The notes below the pieces were generated by a model. It was not told where the DNA came from, ran no database searches, and saw only the letters and a program-made list of their open reading frames with translations. Of a DNA stretch of 64,000 nucleotides, positions 37,380 through 47,083 are shown one piece after another. Positions within the stretch are counted from its first letter, which is position 1; the number at the start of each line of letters is the position of its first letter. The DNA comes from Daldinia sp. FL1419 (lineage: Eukaryota > Ascomycota > Sordariomycetes > Xylariales > Hypoxylaceae), in the NCBI GenBank assembly GCA_025201765.1, contig MU623371.1, forward strand, positions 124,001-188,000, in the 5' to 3' direction. A program made the position numbers and the translations under genes.

Positions 37380-39042
37380 CTAGTAAACCCAGGCCCTCGC
37401 TTCTCCTCGCGCATCCTTGCTGCCATTCTTGTTCATCCTCGCATAATGTAACCTCAGGCTAAGCGCTATGATTGCCACAAGAAAATTACACGAGGCACAT
37501 ACAAAATTTCCAGTCGGATATCCCTGGTTGGCCTCGGCCCCTCGCCAGATCCATTGCGAAATTATTTGCCCTATTCCAGCGCACGAGTTATGTAAGGCGA
37601 TAGCGAATGGGATTGTCAACAAGCTCGGTGTATTACAAGTTACCCAGTTTGTCATTGATGGCGCCGCCGGAAAAGCACCGGCCGCTGCCATACAGAGACA
37701 GCCGTATCGTTTTACATATGCTGCAGGCGGTAACAATCCAGCTATCAACCACCCTAGGCCACCAATCGTCGAAATCATCGTGATATGAAAGCCCCTAGCT
37801 TCAAAGCGGTCGGCTGAATATGAAAGCGCAATGGCTACTACGAATCCGACAACCCACTGTTGGAGCACAAGTGTCAGCACGAGAAACTTTATCTATATCT
37901 TGGTCATACGAGCGGGCGAAAGTCTAACGTGAAAAGCACATACCGGCGGAACTGTCATTAGCTGAGCATGGATACTCTGGTAGCCTAGACCAGACACGAT
38001 TGTCGGGGCGAAAAAGGTGAATGAACCTTGGGTTACTACGTTGGCCACATAAGCAAGGTAATGCGCCAGCATCCGAGGGCTAAAAAATGTTTCCAAAATC
38101 TCCCTGCGCGTAGCGTGCTCTCTATTCCACCCGCCACCTCGCTCTCGAAGACGATCTTCCGCGAAGCTCTTCTCGTCTGTGCTGAGAAATTTGGCCCGGG
38201 CGGGATAATCTGGTAGCAGTAGCAGAGTCGGCAACACGCTGACTATCGTGATGATACCTTCGACTATGAAGAGCCACCGGAACCCTTCGATCCCGCCCGC
38301 ACCGTTTACGGTACCCATCCCATAGGCGATGGCTCCTCCGAAGGCTCCGGCCAGGTTGCAGAAGGCGATGACAAAAGCTATTCTAACCGCTCGCTCATTG
38401 TGACGATACCAGATCGTTATAAGATAGACGATTCCGGGGAAGAAACCAGCTTCGAACTGCGTCGGGTTAGCAGCCGGGCTACTTTGATCTCCAGGTAGTT
38501 TCGTCCGCGGGTCTGTCTACTCACCACACCGATAAGCAAACGCAACGCCAGGACCGTGGCGTAATTCTTAACAAAAGCAAATCCTAAAGTTAAGCACCCC
38601 CAGCTGCCAAGTAATATCGCTAGCCACCTAGAGGGAGTTACATAATGCTTCATAACCCAATTGGAGGGTACTTCAAACAAGGTATATGCCACAGAAAAGA
38701 GTGTCACCGTGAGGGCATATCCAGTGCTAGACATTCCAGTCTTGTGAAGAAGGTCGTCTCCAGTCTCTTGGTTTAAGACCCTGGCATTTCCTATGTTACC
38801 CCTATCCAGGAAGTTGAGTAGGTATAACCAGCAGCATATCGGAAGTATCCGAATATCAAGGCGTCGATTTAAGAGCTTGTTACGGTGGTGATCGAACTCC
38901 TCGCTGTTGGCTTCATCAATCGACTTGGCTACCGTCCCCTGCATGTTGCGCTCGGGTTAGATGGTTCAAATCTCTACATACTTGACACTCGACTGACCTC
39001 TTGGGTATTACCCTCAAGATGTTGAGGCTCAATCTTTTCCAT
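37380..39042 (-). CDS. MFS transporter, allantoate permease (Dal5)/anion:cation symporter type, four exons
   Basis: Plasma-membrane transporter of the major facilitator superfamily. Minus-strand exons are 39042-38998, 38938-38525, 38456-37944 and 37856-37380, about 482 residues, all phase 0. The tiny first exon encodes MEKIEPQHLEGNTQE. Family landmarks: LPICCWLYLLNFLDRGNIGNA in the first helix region, VPSNWVMKHYVTPSRWLA, FEAGFFPGIVYLITIWYRHNE and FRWLFIVEGIITIV. Substrates in this family are organic anions such as allantoate, nicotinate or pantothenate precursors; the substrate here is unknown. About 482 residues is normal. It is divergent from the nuclease-ATPase gene, sharing an 880-nt upstream region. 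Confidence 0.88.
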
Positions 39043-39924
39043 GGTCTTTCAACTCGTAAAATGACTGTTGAATGTAGAAGATTGGAATATATTGAACCAT
39101 AGTCTACCTAGTTAGACTACCTACACAGAATCTTTATAGAATCTTTATAAGACGGTGATGATTGCTCAGCACCACGTAATGACCTCGGTCTTCAGCAACG
39201 ATAAGGGGATTACTTGAAAGCCGATTTACTTCTCCGCGTATCTCCTGGGCCCCCTTGTTACCCCACAAGGAAGACACGGTCCGTCTCCTGACTAGACCGC
39301 AGGCAGTAAGCCGGTGGGAACACTATTATCGATGCGGGGTAGTTCCCCGGATTCCGGTTTTATCATAGTCGACATATCCGGGGACGCAAGAATATATGCC
39401 GAAGCGATCGGATTATATACCTGCCTGAGATAGGTAAGTAAGTAGTATGTAGGTACTAATGCGAGGTCAAATGTACCTTTCGAAAGTAGGGATGAGAAAG
39501 GGATTAGTTAATCTATGTAATTAGAGGTACTTAAGTACTTACCTAAAATATCGTGACCTCATTAAGTAATCCATTAATTAAAAAAAGGTTAAAATCATTT
39601 AGGCACCTTATGTAATCTAGCACTTACGTCACAAAATACCTCTAAAGGGACAATCGATAAGAACTGTTTCCACTTTTTAATTGACAGAATATTTTAGATT
39701 CTTGCTGGCGTTAAAAAGTCCATCTTGCAAACCCTTCAAATATCGTGGGTAACCTCTTAAGCTAAAGTGATGGAGTCACAACTAACACTGCCATAATAAT
39801 TACAACCCTTTACCCCTTAGATCAATTTTACTTTTAGTGCATTATAGTTTATACTCGTTCCCCTGAGCTCCGGCGTGGCCCTCACTCTGACTGAGGCTCT
39901 TTCTAACTCTCGTTGGTTAGAATA
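39043..39924. other. Divergent intergenic region, 880 bp
   Basis: Upstream sequence shared by the MFS gene and the SbcD-SbcC-like gene. AT-richer after 39,420. No TATA box or coding frame is clear. Confidence 0.45.
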
Positions 39925-42900
39925 ATGAATGCCAAGCCCTTATGGTTACTACTTAGTGATATTCATTTCGGATCTCGTGATCTCGATAGGGTTATTCGCA
40001 CTTCGAACTGGATTGCTTCCCTTCCAAAGTCACACACGAGGATTTCCCGAGCCATCATATGCGGCGATCTGCTTTTCTCACGCACTTCTCAGCCGACTCA
40101 CGTTCTTTCGGCATGTTACCGCTTCTTAAACAAGTTGGTGGATGGTATACCTCATGTCGATATAATCCTGGGTAATCACGACTTGGCTTACCGCCTCGAC
40201 TATACCACTTCAGCCTTGGAAGCACTTTCGATTAGTCGCTTAGCACCATTCGTCACCCTACATGATAGAATAGGATCTTACAAGTGGGATGGGCGGCGCG
40301 TATTTGTTATGCCCTTCCGTGAAGACCAAAGCCAGATTATCACTGCTATCCATGCCCTAGACCCGAAGAGCGCCGCCGAAACGGTGGGGTTCGGGCACCT
40401 AGCTATAAACCGGGCCGTGACACAGAAGTTCACCGTGGATCCCGAGACTGGAAAGCTAGGCTCGCCTACAAAGTATCCTGGAATTACTGGTGTCAACGGA
40501 TTTGCACCATTGGCTAGGACGTTTACCGGCCATTTTCACAGCCACCAGACCATCCTCCAAGCTACTAATCAGGAAGATGAGGATCCGCGAGGAAGTATAA
40601 CGTATATTGGGGCGCCATTACAGCTTACGTGGGCAGATTTATTCGACGACATGAAAGGCGTGATCTTACTTGACCCCGAAACTTTAGAGGCTGAACATGT
40701 ACGCAATCCTCATGCGGTCGGTTACGTGTCTATCTCAGCACAAGACATCCTCTCAGGCCAGGTTGACCAAGAGCATATCCACGACAGGCATGTAATGATT
40801 ACGGGTAGAGTATCAAGATATAAATACGTGTTAGCTAGAGAGAGCCTAGTCAAATTAGGAGCGCGCAGCGTGAGAGATTGGAAGCCTTTTGAACCAGAAT
40901 GGAACTCTCAGCAAAAAGGTCTCGGGAAGACTATGCTTCCTATCGATGTTCAAAACTTGCCAAAAATAGAAAGCGAGAAATTAGAGGGAATGAATTCCCC
41001 CGATCCTCTTCGTTCTGTAACCGTGAGTCCGTCGGGACCCATCGCCGAGCAGATACGACGCGAACCAATTGACCTTGGCAGAGCTACTGAGGAATACGTA
41101 TCTTCTCTAAGTCTCGGATCTACTCTCGAGAGTAGACGCGAATTATTAGTGGCCGTAGGAAAACGACTCATGCAGATCGGAGGCTCCGTTCGGGACAAGA
41201 CCAACGACGCGGTTAAGTATGAGGATGTCTTAAACCAAACTATTCCTTTGGCTCTTCCTTCGAATAAACATGCGAGCATCTTTGTCGCGCACCCCGTTGC
41301 TATCGAGATTACAAACTTCCTTGGCGTTCAGGGCTCTCTAAAGCTTCATTTTCAGCAGCATTTCCAACCAGGGATGAATTTCCTGGTCGGTAAAAACGGA
41401 GCCGGAAAATCTACTATAATTGAAGCAATCGTGTGGTGCCAATTTGGACAGTGTGTTCGAAGCGGTCTCGGTGTCAATGACGTTATCAACGATGTCGTGG
41501 GAAAGGATTGCAGCGTCCGACTAACTTTTTCCAATGGATATTCTATTTCACGATATAGGAAGCATGGCGAGTTTCAGAATCGCGTAATTGTCGAAAAGGA
41601 TGGTATCACCCAACCTCAGTTCGAGGGACCCAGCGCCAAAAATTCTCAAGAGTCTATCAACGAGTTGCTAGGTGTGGACTACGACACGTTTACTAGGACA
41701 ATCATGCTAGGTAATGAAAGCACAAAAAGCTTTTTAAGCGCGTCGCCACTGCAAAAGAGACAGCTAATAGAGGCCGCCTTGGGTTTGGGGGTTCTGGACG
41801 ATTGTGCAGAGACCTGTAATTTGATGACGAGCGAGGTAGACGAAAAGCTTGGAGAAAAGCAGTCGCGACTTAAAGAGGTCACCCATACGATTACGCATCT
41901 CAAGGGTCGTGTCTACCAGATGATCAAAAATGCCCAGAGTTTACTAGGCCAGTCCGAAAGACTCATTAATGAGCTCCAACGCGAAGACCAAAAGCACTTC
42001 ACATTGATAAAGGAAAAGGAGCTAAAGATAAACAAACTGAGAAAGGAGCTTGAGAGTGAGAAGCCACGCGATCTTCAGCCCGAGCTTTCAGATCTTCGAA
42101 AAAATGTTTCCGAAGCTCATAGCGAGGTGGGAAGACTCGGTGCATTATCAAAGGTTTCGCAGGCCCGTTTATCTATTGATCGTAAAGGCGCGGTTATTAA
42201 ACAGGAGGTAGTAGTTATCGGTAAGCGTCTGGACGATCTCGAAAAAAGCACAGAGCACCTTCTGGAAGAAAACGAAGTATTGGTGATCCCACCTTCACTC
42301 ACCCAAGAGAGCCGCGATGAAGCGGCACGAAGCAACCAGGGTATCATATCAACTATCATGCTCGTATTAAAAAATATATGGACATCTACACTGAAATTCA
42401 TTACTGCGATAAGCAATAAACCCAACGATGACGGAAAAGTCGAAGCAGAGCGGTGGCATAGTCATACTCGGACGATCGCCACCTTGAATGACACCGTCAA
42501 AGAAGCACAAAACAAGATTACAGAATTGGCGAATACTATAACCAATTTTTCTAACGATCCTTCCCGTCAAAGTCTTATGATCATGACATTACAAGAAGCA
42601 TCACGTATTCCCACTCAGCTGAGTTCTGCCATTGAGGAACTACAACGTAGGACAAGTCAATACGAACGTCTCCAAAGGCAACATGAAGGCGAGCAGCAGA
42701 AATACCTTCGTAAACAACACGAATTAGAAAAGCACGAGAGGGAAATAAATACAGCGAGGCAAACGTGGAAGACGTCATTAGATCGATACCACCTAATGAT
42801 TGTTGGTAAAGAGAAGGAAATTGCTACTTATATTGGACACCTTCAATCGGATGCCGAATCCCTTCTAGAGCTTGTCCGCCAATCCGTCATGCTCAGAAAA

Positions 42901-43554
42901 GAAACCGCAGAGATACACTCACACAAGGAAATATTCGCATTCTGGCAGTCCGCCTTTACGCGACGACAGGTAACAAGAACTACATTTCGGCAGCACGTGG
43001 CCGAGAGTCACTTTGGGGAGCTAAATAAACTCCTGGGACAGATCCTGCTAGTCATGTACCAGGATGCAAACTACGCGCGGAATATGACGTCAGGTACGAT
43101 CGGAGCGCTTTTCAAAGAAGATGGAAACGATGGCGATCACGAAGATCAGGAGTCCACATCGGTGCTTGAACCATCGCTGTCGATGAACCCGGCGCTTGAT
43201 TATGCTAAAAGAAGCGGCGGGGAGCGGAAGCGGGTAGACCTTGCGCTATTTTTCGCTATTTTTATGATGGCGGAGGCTAGAAGCCCTCATATGGCGAAAT
43301 ACATGCTTGTTGATGAATCTTTTGATAACTTAGACGCTACTGGTCAAGCTTCCGTCCTTAAATGGTGTCGCTGGATGACAGAACGGCTGTCATACGTCTT
43401 CGTGATAACGCACAGTCCAAACCTCATCAAACTCGCCGAAGAGGAAGGCAGTACTGAAGGTGGTGTGGGAGCAAATATCGTCACCATCAAGGCGGGTAGC
43501 AAAGGCACCGAGTTGGTAGAAACTTCAGAGTTGACAACTACTCTATCTCTTTAG
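39925..43554 (+). CDS. Single-chain Mre11/SbcD-like phosphoesterase fused to Rad50/SbcC-like SMC ATPase
   Basis: One uninterrupted frame of 1209 codons from ATG at 39925 combines two normally separate proteins. Residues 1-260 form a calcineurin-like metallophosphoesterase with all expected metal motifs: SDIHFGS (Asp12, His14), GDLLF (Asp48), GNHD (Asn84, His85), FGHLA (His158) and GHFHSH (His203, His205). A linker of about 200 residues follows. An SMC/Rad50-type ATPase has its P-loop GKNGAGKST at 489-497, the VDYDTFTRTIMLGN region, a coiled coil of about 420 residues, the ABC signature SGGERKRVDLAL from 1097, and Walker B MLVDESFDNLD at 1127-1137, then a His-switch-like VITHSP. All ATPase and nuclease residues look intact. 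No CxxC zinc hook occurs in the coil. Expected activity: ATP-regulated DNA end or hairpin nuclease; cell location unknown, since no targeting peptide is visible before the nuclease domain. Confidence 0.88.
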   Translation: MNAKPLWLLLSDIHFGSRDLDRVIRTSNWIASLPKSHTRISRAIICGDLLFSRTSQPTHVLSACYRFLNKLVDGIPHVDIILGNHDLAYRLDYTTSALEALSISRLAPFVTLHDRIGSYKWDGRRVFVMPFREDQSQIITAIHALDPKSAAETVGFGHLAINRAVTQKFTVDPETGKLGSPTKYPGITGVNGFAPLARTFTGHFHSHQTILQATNQEDEDPRGSITYIGAPLQLTWADLFDDMKGVILLDPETLEAEHVRNPHAVGYVSISAQDILSGQVDQEHIHDRHVMITGRVSRYKYVLARESLVKLGARSVRDWKPFEPEWNSQQKGLGKTMLPIDVQNLPKIESEKLEGMNSPDPLRSVTVSPSGPIAEQIRREPIDLGRATEEYVSSLSLGSTLESRRELLVAVGKRLMQIGGSVRDKTNDAVKYEDVLNQTIPLALPSNKHASIFVAHPVAIEITNFLGVQGSLKLHFQQHFQPGMNFLVGKNGAGKSTIIEAIVWCQFGQCVRSGLGVNDVINDVVGKDCSVRLTFSNGYSISRYRKHGEFQNRVIVEKDGITQPQFEGPSAKNSQESINELLGVDYDTFTRTIMLGNESTKSFLSASPLQKRQLIEAALGLGVLDDCAETCNLMTSEVDEKLGEKQSRLKEVTHTITHLKGRVYQMIKNAQSLLGQSERLINELQREDQKHFTLIKEKELKINKLRKELESEKPRDLQPELSDLRKNVSEAHSEVGRLGALSKVSQARLSIDRKGAVIKQEVVVIGKRLDDLEKSTEHLLEENEVLVIPPSLTQESRDEAARSNQGIISTIMLVLKNIWTSTLKFITAISNKPNDDGKVEAERWHSHTRTIATLNDTVKEAQNKITELANTITNFSNDPSRQSLMIMTLQEASRIPTQLSSAIEELQRRTSQYERLQRQHEGEQQKYLRKQHELEKHEREINTARQTWKTSLDRYHLMIVGKEKEIATYIGHLQSDAESLLELVRQSVMLRKETAEIHSHKEIFAFWQSAFTRRQVTRTTFRQHVAESHFGELNKLLGQILLVMYQDANYARNMTSGTIGALFKEDGNDGDHEDQESTSVLEPSLSMNPALDYAKRSGGERKRVDLALFFAIFMMAEARSPHMAKYMLVDESFDNLDATGQASVLKWCRWMTERLSYVFVITHSPNLIKLAEEEGSTEGGVGANIVTIKAGSKGTELVETSELTTTLSL

Positions 43555-43768
43555 CTAGAAAGCCGCTACCTATCATATCATGCAAATCCCCATTCTAACC
43601 GAAGACCTGAGATACCAAGTACTATACATAACCTGGTAACTGCTAATCCCATTCGGCTCTTAGGCGATCGATGTGCCCGCCGTACCGCTCCGTACTGGAA
43701 AATCCGTTTTCTTGCTCACCGCTAACGTTCGGATCATTTTGCGGTTCGTCACTACTTCCCGTTACGTG

Positions 43769-44379
43769 TCAGACGAGTGGCCCAACCCTTTCGTACCCAA
43801 AGTTTGGCAGTTTTAGGTGCGATGGAAGCTTAAAGTCGTTTCTAGTCATGTTATAGCGGTTCCCAAGTCTGGGTGTGTCACAAGTTAGCAACACGGCCTT
43901 GTAGCCGGCGCGCTCGGCCCGCTGAACGGGGCTCTCAGTTGTCTCGCGATTTTTAAAGCTGTGCAGTTGCAGCATATACGCGTTGCTACCACCGAATCTC
44001 CAGAATGTTTTACATCTTCAAGGGAAGTAGTGGCAAAGGTAGAAACACCCATAGCTATACCCGCTTTGGTGGCGGCTCTAGCGGTAGCTTTCTCCCCATC
44101 TTTACGAGCCACTGTGGGTATGTGGTGTTAGTGATTGATACGACGTAGAAAGACTCACTCTAGGCTTCAAGACTATGCCCTGTAACATACTACACTGCAT
44201 TCCAGACGGGGCGGGAAACTCAGTCTTGCCAAGTCTCTTTTTTCGGTATGGCATCCCTTAGAACCTACCTGCGGTCGTATCTTGTATTTGTCAAAGGCGG
44301 ATATATTAGAAATCAGAGCCAACCCGTCCTCCGATCTGTCATTAAAATATTCTGCTCTCTGTATTAGCCAATCGTTCAT
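43769..44379 (-). pseudogene. Decayed FMN-dependent alpha-hydroxyacid dehydrogenase (L-lactate dehydrogenase/glycolate oxidase-like)
   Basis: The minus strand from 44379 reads AEYFNDRSEDGLALISNISA then FDKYKIRPQ, matching the start of the FMN-dependent dehydrogenase barrel. About 15 expected codons are missing, then EFPAPSGMQCS is followed by a probable intron. Next come KDGEKATARAATKAGIAMG and STFATTSLEDV, a frameshift near 43,980, and FKNRETTE, RAERAGYKAVLLTCDTPRLG and FKLPSHLKLPNFG. The catalytic C-terminal half is not found. Deletion, frameshift and truncation together make this a pseudogene. L-lactate oxidation would fit the neighbouring L-rhamnonate dehydratase remnant, but this is speculative. 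Confidence 0.8.
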
Positions 44380-44900
44380 ATGTATTGTTGGCTATGCGTC
44401 GATAGAGGAGTTGAAGAAACATGGTACGCTCTAAGCACGGACTTGCTCAGAACTGGCCTCGCCGCCGTTTCAAGATCGCGGATACAAATCATATTAGATA
44501 GAGCCATGTTGTCGTAAGTACCTCAAAAGCATAAAAACTATCGTCATGCAACTAATATCTTACCATTCTTGCACGAGAGCTCTATAAGCAGCAGACATAG
44601 TCTCTACCTCGCTACTGCACCAGCTATACAAGCTAACTCGTTGTCGCACTAGATCCGCGAGCAGCTAATCTTTGGTGAAGTCTATTACTAGCGCAAAGAT
44701 GCATGGTGCTCCTTGACGCTGACTTTCGTACTGCATACGCCTCCAATTTATTATCGCCATACCCGTCCAAATCCCCATAACAGCCCGTGCTGAATGCGCC
44801 ATACCGACTCAAATTTTATCAACCATCTCCAAGAGCACTTCAAATCAGCTGAAATGCCATTTATTCTTCTAAGCTACAGTACCAATAATCGGCCAATAGA

Positions 44901-45420
44901 TCAAACGCTATGATCAACTTCTCCCCTTTCTATTACTTTGACCGCCTTCGACGACGCCGGCGAGAAAAGACGCTTTGACGAGACCAAGTTAGCCTTTGGA
45001 TTCAATTCCAATCCGAAGCCGGGCCTGCTAATACTAGCGATATCAAAAAAGCCTTTCTTTGGTATCGGTTCGTTGAGGAATAAATGCTCTTCTCATCTGG
45101 ACTTGCTGCGACGTACTCCTGAAATGGACGGTTGATTTGGGAAAAGGCGAAATGATAACCGTATAGACCACTGGCGTGCGGTACAACGGGAATATCATAT
45201 ACCGCTGCTAGCGAAGAGATCTTGAGAAGTTCTGTTAATCCTCCTACCCAAGTCACATCCGGCTGGAGGATATCAACACCACGACCTGCAACCAACTTCC
45301 GAATGCCGTATCTAGAATATTCGTGCTTGCCGTGAGTAAATTCGGTAGTTGGATGCGCCCTCTCAAGCAAGGCGTAACCGTCAAAGTCATCTGGTGGTAA
45401 GCATTCTTCCTACTAGTCAA
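44901..45420 (-). pseudogene. Decayed L-rhamnonate dehydratase-like enolase-superfamily gene (C-terminal half)
   Basis: Minus-strand codons give ECLPPDDFDGYALLERAHPT, then THGKHEYSRYGIRKLVAGR, DILQPDVTWVGGLTELLKIS and VVPHASGLYGYHF, the mandelate-racemase-type C-terminal barrel of fungal L-rhamnonate dehydratases. After PDEKSI the frame shifts and a few residues are lost. A second frame then continues with FLNEPIPKKGF and RPGFGLELNP to a stop near 44901. The N-terminal domain and first metal ligands are absent. The residual similarity is strong, so decay is probably recent. Other acid sugar dehydratases of the superfamily cannot be excluded. Confidence 0.75.
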
Positions 45421-45447
45421 TATTCAGATTTTGCCCGGGAATAAACT

Positions 45448-46223
45448 GTGCTACGTCTCCCGTCTATCTTGGGTAATATTGCCCACCCAGGAATCGCGGA
45501 GCTATTCTTTCGGTTTAAGGATTATAGGCTTTCTCACCGGTACATTCCACCTCCAACTGAGAGTTGGATATTAGCTAACACATGTAAGTCTACTGGTTGG
45601 ACTATGGCACTAGCTTTTACGACTCCGAATTCCAACGGCGGTCCCCCTTGGACTTTCAAGGTTTCTTCGCAGTCGGCCTCGTCGTACAAGTGCTTGGTCT
45701 ACCCGAGTCACCTCGGTGGCTCGTTCTAATAGATCGTGGACAAGAAGCCTTGTCTGTACTAGGCGTATGCACGGGTGTGTCTTACCTTATTGGATCGTTC
45801 ATCTCACTATTTACTACGGGCTACTACGGTCGTCGCTTAGTACTTTATGTGGTCTTCGGCGGGGCTGTCCATGTGTTTTATAGTAGCTACCATTCATCTC
45901 TAGAATCAGTCAACACAGCGTATAGAGCAGCCGCCATGATCTTCCTCTTCCAGACGTTTCTAGGCGTTGGATAGCATCCTATCCCTTAGTTCTATCCCGC
46001 AGAAATCAATACGACCCGCTTACATAATAAAGCTGCCGCTATCACCGCCGCATCGAATTGGATGACAACCTTTGTTGTCGTAAAGATAACGCCAATAGCA
46101 ATTTCTTCCCGGGAACGGAGGGTCTTTCGCTTAAAGACATCGATCACATAGGTATTCGAAAAAGGAGGTACCGCCGTTCCCTACCAGCATCGACAAGAAG
46201 TTGGTCTCGAGATTGAAGGTAAG
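45448..46223 (+). pseudogene. Decayed MFS sugar transporter
   Basis: Fragments in different frames match the order of a fungal sugar porter: PPPTESWILANT, then MDYGTSFYDSEFQRRSPLDF and FFAVGLVVQVLGLPESPRWL, which contains the family PESPRWL signature. Then FYPAEINTTRLHNKAAAITA and NWMTTFVVVKITPIA appear in another frame, and FPGTEGLSLKDIDHI near the end. Several membrane segments are missing and frames change at least twice. It is divergent from the L-rhamnonate dehydratase remnant just 27 bp away, as expected for a catabolic gene pair. Confidence 0.75.
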
Positions 46224-46499
46224 GGGAGTGATAACGTAGGTAGTTATTAATGTTGGGGGTAATAATAGGAACGCCCGAGGACACACGTAGCAATGATCTT
46301 GATTAGTATACTATACCGCTAGATAAAGACGGGATTATTTATTATTTCGATTTAGCAACAAACGGGATCGCGTACTAGCGCTCGTCGTTGGTGACCCGGT
46401 AATCCACAGGCTGCTTACGCGTCGAAGCCGGCGAAAGGGAATTAGGTCACGACTGACATAACAATATAACCTCCCTCTATCTATAGTCTACATTTCGGA

Positions 46500-46830
46500 C
46501 CCCCAGCACCAAGGAAGGTGGTGAGATGGTAAGCGAAGCCCGGTTTTATGGATGGTACCCAAGTGGAGGGTCGAGATGCTACGAAGCAAAAGCTTGTCTG
46601 GCTTGACGGAGCTCCTCGGGGACGTTATTGGTCGGTTTCGGGGCAGCGCGGTGGTATTCAAAATGGGAACGGTAATCTATCTCCGGATGCCATATTGGGC
46701 GGCTCGGGCTTGGCACAGGTTGCAGCATTACCTCACCCATGCAGGGGCTTCAGCTACAATTCGAGGCGAGCTAGGAAAGTCGGCCTAGGAAGTCCGGGAG
46801 GAGGATCACATGGGACGGTCTGAGCGAGCA
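46500..46830 (+). other. Unidentified GC-richer, coding-like relic
   Basis: This stretch is noticeably richer in G and C than its surroundings, and two overlapping frames (46548 and 46552) stay open for 78-91 codons. One contains WAARAWHRLQHYLTHAGASA followed by TIRGELGKSA. I have a vague impression of a recurrent fungal sequence but cannot name it. It may be a relic of a repeated gene or element. Confidence 0.25.
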
Positions 46831-47083
46831 CTGCGGAAAGAGACGGCGTGAAGCCCGAGAGCTAGAACTTTCTCTACTGTCAAGTAGGGTGTCAAAGCGG
46901 TGGGCGGCATGTCATGCTTCCTCGAATAAGTATGTACAATAGGGAGGCAGCGCATATTTATAGGGTTGCCGTCCGGATTCATTGCGTGATACGATCCCCC
47001 ACGATCTGCAAAACAGCCTGGCTTCAGCCTCAAATTGCGTGATAGGGATCTACAAAAATCCTTCGCCTAACGACGAGTCTACT

